Part shown: piece after piece, positions 33,474 to 35,366 of the stretch
Layout: every line of letters starts with the position of its first letter
Position numbering within the stretch: position 1 is the stretch's first letter
Assembly (NCBI GenBank): GCA_041685645.1
Contig: JAWLFI010000006.1
Coordinates: forward strand, 1 to 35,366
Source of the DNA: JAWLFI01 sp041685645
GTDB taxonomy: Bacteria; Bacteroidota; Bacteroidia; Chitinophagales; Saprospiraceae
DNA: 35,366 nt
Direction: 5' to 3'
Position numbers and translations under genes: made by a program
The notes under the pieces: generated by a model
What the model was told of the DNA's origin: nothing
What the model saw: the letters and a program-made list of their open reading frames with translations, nothing else
Databases searched by the model: none

Positions 33474-34442
33474 TCACATGCCCAAAATTCGAGCAAACAT
33501 CAAGGGAGCTACTATAGTTGCATCCGACTCTATGATGAATTTGGGCGTATCGGCATCGAGTTTCCCCCAGGTAATCTTTTCGTTGGGCACAGCCCCGGAA
33601 TAAGAGCCAAAAGAAGTCGTGGAGTCTGAAATCTGACAAAAATAGCTCCAAAAAGGAGTGTCCTCTAATTCTAAATCCTGATATAACATCGGCACTACGC
33701 AAATCGGAAAATCACCGGCGATTCCCCCTCCAATCTGAAAAAACCCCACACCTGCCGGAGGGATTTCGTTTTGATACCATCGCGCCAGCTCCTGCATGTA
33801 ATCAATACCCGATCTGACTGTCCGGGACTTGAGTTTCCCCCGAATGCAATAACTCGCAAATATATTTCCCAGTGTACTGTCCTCCCAACCGGGCACCACA
33901 ATCGGCAAATTCTTCTCTGCAGCAGCAAGCATCCAACTATCTTCCGGCGGAATCTGATAGTACTCCTCTAAAGCGCCACTGCGCAATACTTCGTATAAGT
34001 ATTCATGAGGAAAACGAGATTCACCCTGCTCTTCAGCTGCTTTCCACTGATTGTAGATCACCTGCTGAATCCTGCGAAAGGCCTCTTCCTCGGGAATGCA
34101 GGTATCTGTCACTCGATTCAGTCCGCGATCCAGCAATGCGCGTTCGTCTGCCGGCGTCAAATCCCGATAATGAGGAATGCGCTCGTAGTGCTCGTGTGCA
34201 ACGAGGTTCATAATATCTTCCTCCAGATTAGCTCCGGTACACGATATAATGTGCACCTTATCCCGACGAATCATTTCAGCCAATATCTTGCCCAATTCAG
34301 CTGTGCTCATGGCTCCAGCCAAAGTTATCATCATTTTTCCCCCACGATCCAAAAGCTCCTCGTAAGCATTCGCTCCATCGTTGAGTGCCGCAGCATTAAA
34401 GTGTAAAAAATAGCGATCTGTAAATTCGCGAATCGTGCTCAT
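33474..34442 (-). CDS. Deoxyhypusine synthase-like protein (polyamine metabolism)
   Basis: A 322-residue member of the deoxyhypusine synthase (DHS) family with the NAD-binding Rossmann-like fold (TLAGAMSTAELG, ISCTGANLEED) and the lysine that forms the imine intermediate in TWGK (K294). Bacteria have no eIF5A, so true deoxyhypusine synthesis is unlikely; bacterial relatives can act as homospermidine synthases (family knowledge). Compared from memory with human DHS, the residues corresponding to H288, D313 and D316 appear changed, whereas E323 and K329 are kept, so the amine substrate may differ. It follows agmatinase after two bases in the order arginine decarboxylase, agmatinase, DHS-like, which points to making a larger polyamine from putrescine or agmatine. 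Confidence 0.9.
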   Translation of the reverse strand: MSTIREFTDRYFLHFNAAALNDGANAYEELLDRGGKMMITLAGAMSTAELGKILAEMIRRDKVHIISCTGANLEEDIMNLVAHEHYERIPHYRDLTPADERALLDRGLNRVTDTCIPEEEAFRRIQQVIYNQWKAAEEQGESRFPHEYLYEVLRSGALEEYYQIPPEDSWMLAAAEKNLPIVVPGWEDSTLGNIFASYCIRGKLKSRTVRSGIDYMQELARWYQNEIPPAGVGFFQIGGGIAGDFPICVVPMLYQDLELEDTPFWSYFCQISDSTTSFGSYSGAVPNEKITWGKLDADTPKFIIESDATIVAPLMFARILGM

Positions 34443-34444
34443 AA

Positions 34445-35308
34445 TTATGACTTGTAGTGAAAAATTTGGCTCAGCATCTGATAGTAGAGCTTCGCAGCTA
34501 AAAAATCGCCGGCGCGACTGTCGGCCTGTGGAGCTAACTCCACAATATCAAAGCCAACGACCTCCTTATCTCGTGCCAATTGACTGACAAAATCAAAAAC
34601 TTCATAATAGGAAAACCCGCCCGGTTCGGGTGTGCCGGTCGCAGGCATCAAACTGGAATCAAATGCATCGAGATCTAAAGTAATGTAAATTTTATCCGTG
34701 CATTGTTTCACAGCGCGAGCCATCCACTCAGAATGCCCATGAATATCGTGCATAAAATACACTCGATCGGTATCCATCAAGGGCCATTCTGAAACATCCA
34801 TCGAACGGATGCCCACCTGAAGAATTGGGTGTGATCGGCTGATTTCTGCCATGGCACAAGCGTGATTGTATGGAGTCCCCTCGTAAGCAGGACGCAGATC
34901 GGCATGAGCATCAATTTGCACAAAGGTAATATTGGGATCTAGTTCGCCCACGGCACGCATGCTTCCGATACTAACAGAGTGCTCTCCGCCAAAAAGCGTC
35001 ACCAACTTCTCATCTTGCAGATACTGCTTCACTCGCGAATACACCGCCTCCACCATCTGATCCGGCCGATCAAAACCCGATAGTTCTGAAGCCAGATGAA
35101 TCCCCTGCTTCCACACCTCTGAACGAGTGGGGATATCGAACAACTCCATATTTTCACTCGCCTCTAAAAAAGCCGCCGGACCTCGATCGGCCCCCTTGCC
35201 CCAGGTACTCGTACCATCGTAAATGACCGGCTGTAAAACGACTCGACTATCGGCGTATGCGTGATACTCTTCGGGAATACCGGCATATGTCTTTGCTCTC
35301 TTACTCAT
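34445..35308 (-). CDS. speB: Agmatinase (ureohydrolase family)
   Basis: A 287-residue manganese ureohydrolase. The metal-binding motifs are all visible: GGEHS with H110, DAHADLR with D133, H135 and D137, and LDLDAFD with D212 and D214. The following GTPEPGG is typical of agmatinases. It converts agmatine to putrescine and urea. It overlaps the end of the probable arginine decarboxylase gene by eight bases, and the DHS-like gene starts two bases after its stop. This completes a two-step route from arginine to putrescine, followed by the DHS-like enzyme. Arginase or another ureohydrolase activity is less likely given these neighbours. Confidence 0.95.
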   Translation of the reverse strand: MSKRAKTYAGIPEEYHAYADSRVVLQPVIYDGTSTWGKGADRGPAAFLEASENMELFDIPTRSEVWKQGIHLASELSGFDRPDQMVEAVYSRVKQYLQDEKLVTLFGGEHSVSIGSMRAVGELDPNITFVQIDAHADLRPAYEGTPYNHACAMAEISRSHPILQVGIRSMDVSEWPLMDTDRVYFMHDIHGHSEWMARAVKQCTDKIYITLDLDAFDSSLMPATGTPEPGGFSYYEVFDFVSQLARDKEVVGFDIVELAPQADSRAGDFLAAKLYYQMLSQIFHYKS

Positions 35309-35366
35309 GACTCGAATTGTTTGAATGATATCCGATCAGCTTGAGCATCTGCTCGGGCTTTTGCTC
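35301..35366 (-). CDS. speA: C-terminal end of probable arginine decarboxylase (partial)
   Basis: The minus strand is open from the window edge to a stop at 35301-35303, giving the last 21 residues: EQKPEQMLKLIGYH then SNNSSHE. The stop overlaps the agmatinase start (ATGAGTAA). The LIGY ending and the place directly before agmatinase and a DHS-like gene fit the biosynthetic arginine decarboxylase SpeA of Bacteroidota. Too little is visible to identify it by sequence alone. Confidence 0.55.
   Translation of the reverse strand, partial: EQKPEQMLKLIGYHSNNSSHE

Overview
The window looks like chromosomal DNA of a member of the Bacteroidota, probably a Saprospiria/Lewinella-like marine lineage. 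The lineage is inferred from gene content: a mevalonate kinase of the Bacteroidota type, a heavy-metal RND pump fused to its outer-membrane TolC-like partner, a TPR/beta-propeller/OmpA-like/SPOR envelope protein, a second short DnaE, and a polyamine operon with a deoxyhypusine-synthase-like protein. Shine-Dalgarno sequences are generally absent, and the best promoter fits the Bacteroidota pattern TTTG-N19-TAnnTTTG. I see no rRNA, tRNA, CRISPR array, transposase or phage gene.

Layout. 1-787 is non-coding and rich in hairpins. 788-2825 (minus) is an NfeD-like protein plus flotillin pair. 3189-6131 (plus) is a 980-residue DNA polymerase III alpha subunit. 6144-11547 (minus) is an apparent operon of mfd and two PH-domain membrane proteins. 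11747-12637 (plus) is mevalonate kinase. 12673-17978 (minus) is a close run of cinA, a 2-oxoacid dehydrogenase E2, the envelope protein and a methyltransferase. 18312-21710 (minus) is a Dna2-like nuclease-helicase. 21822-24621 holds a BASS transporter, a secreted protein of unknown function and a DUF937-like membrane protein. 24656-30692 (minus) is a metal efflux operon: a small His/Cys-rich protein, the RND-TolC fusion and the adaptor. 31172-31522 (plus) is a tail-less ssb. 32138-33244 (plus) is a DUF6544-like membrane protein. 33474 to the right edge (minus) is the polyamine operon: the end of a probable arginine decarboxylase gene, agmatinase and the DHS-like protein.

Most genes are housekeeping. 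The most unusual material is between them. Four GC-rich intergenic elements (about 621-781, 2896-3115, 18121-18300 and 30770-30945) share a T-rich head ending in a form of AATnTTTTGGGCG, then a perfect 8-10 bp stem whose sequence differs in every copy while pairing is kept. They then continue as a chain of further hairpins. Two copies lie directly after stop codons in the direction of the upstream gene; the other two lie upstream of the DNA metabolism genes dnaE and ssb. A separate nested stem-loop structure fills 275-482.

Other points: a palindrome covers the likely -7 element of dnaE; ATACAA-type motifs are repeated upstream of ssb; the RND-TolC junction looks like an internal signal peptide; and the DHS-like protein keeps the catalytic lysine but appears to have lost substrate-binding residues.
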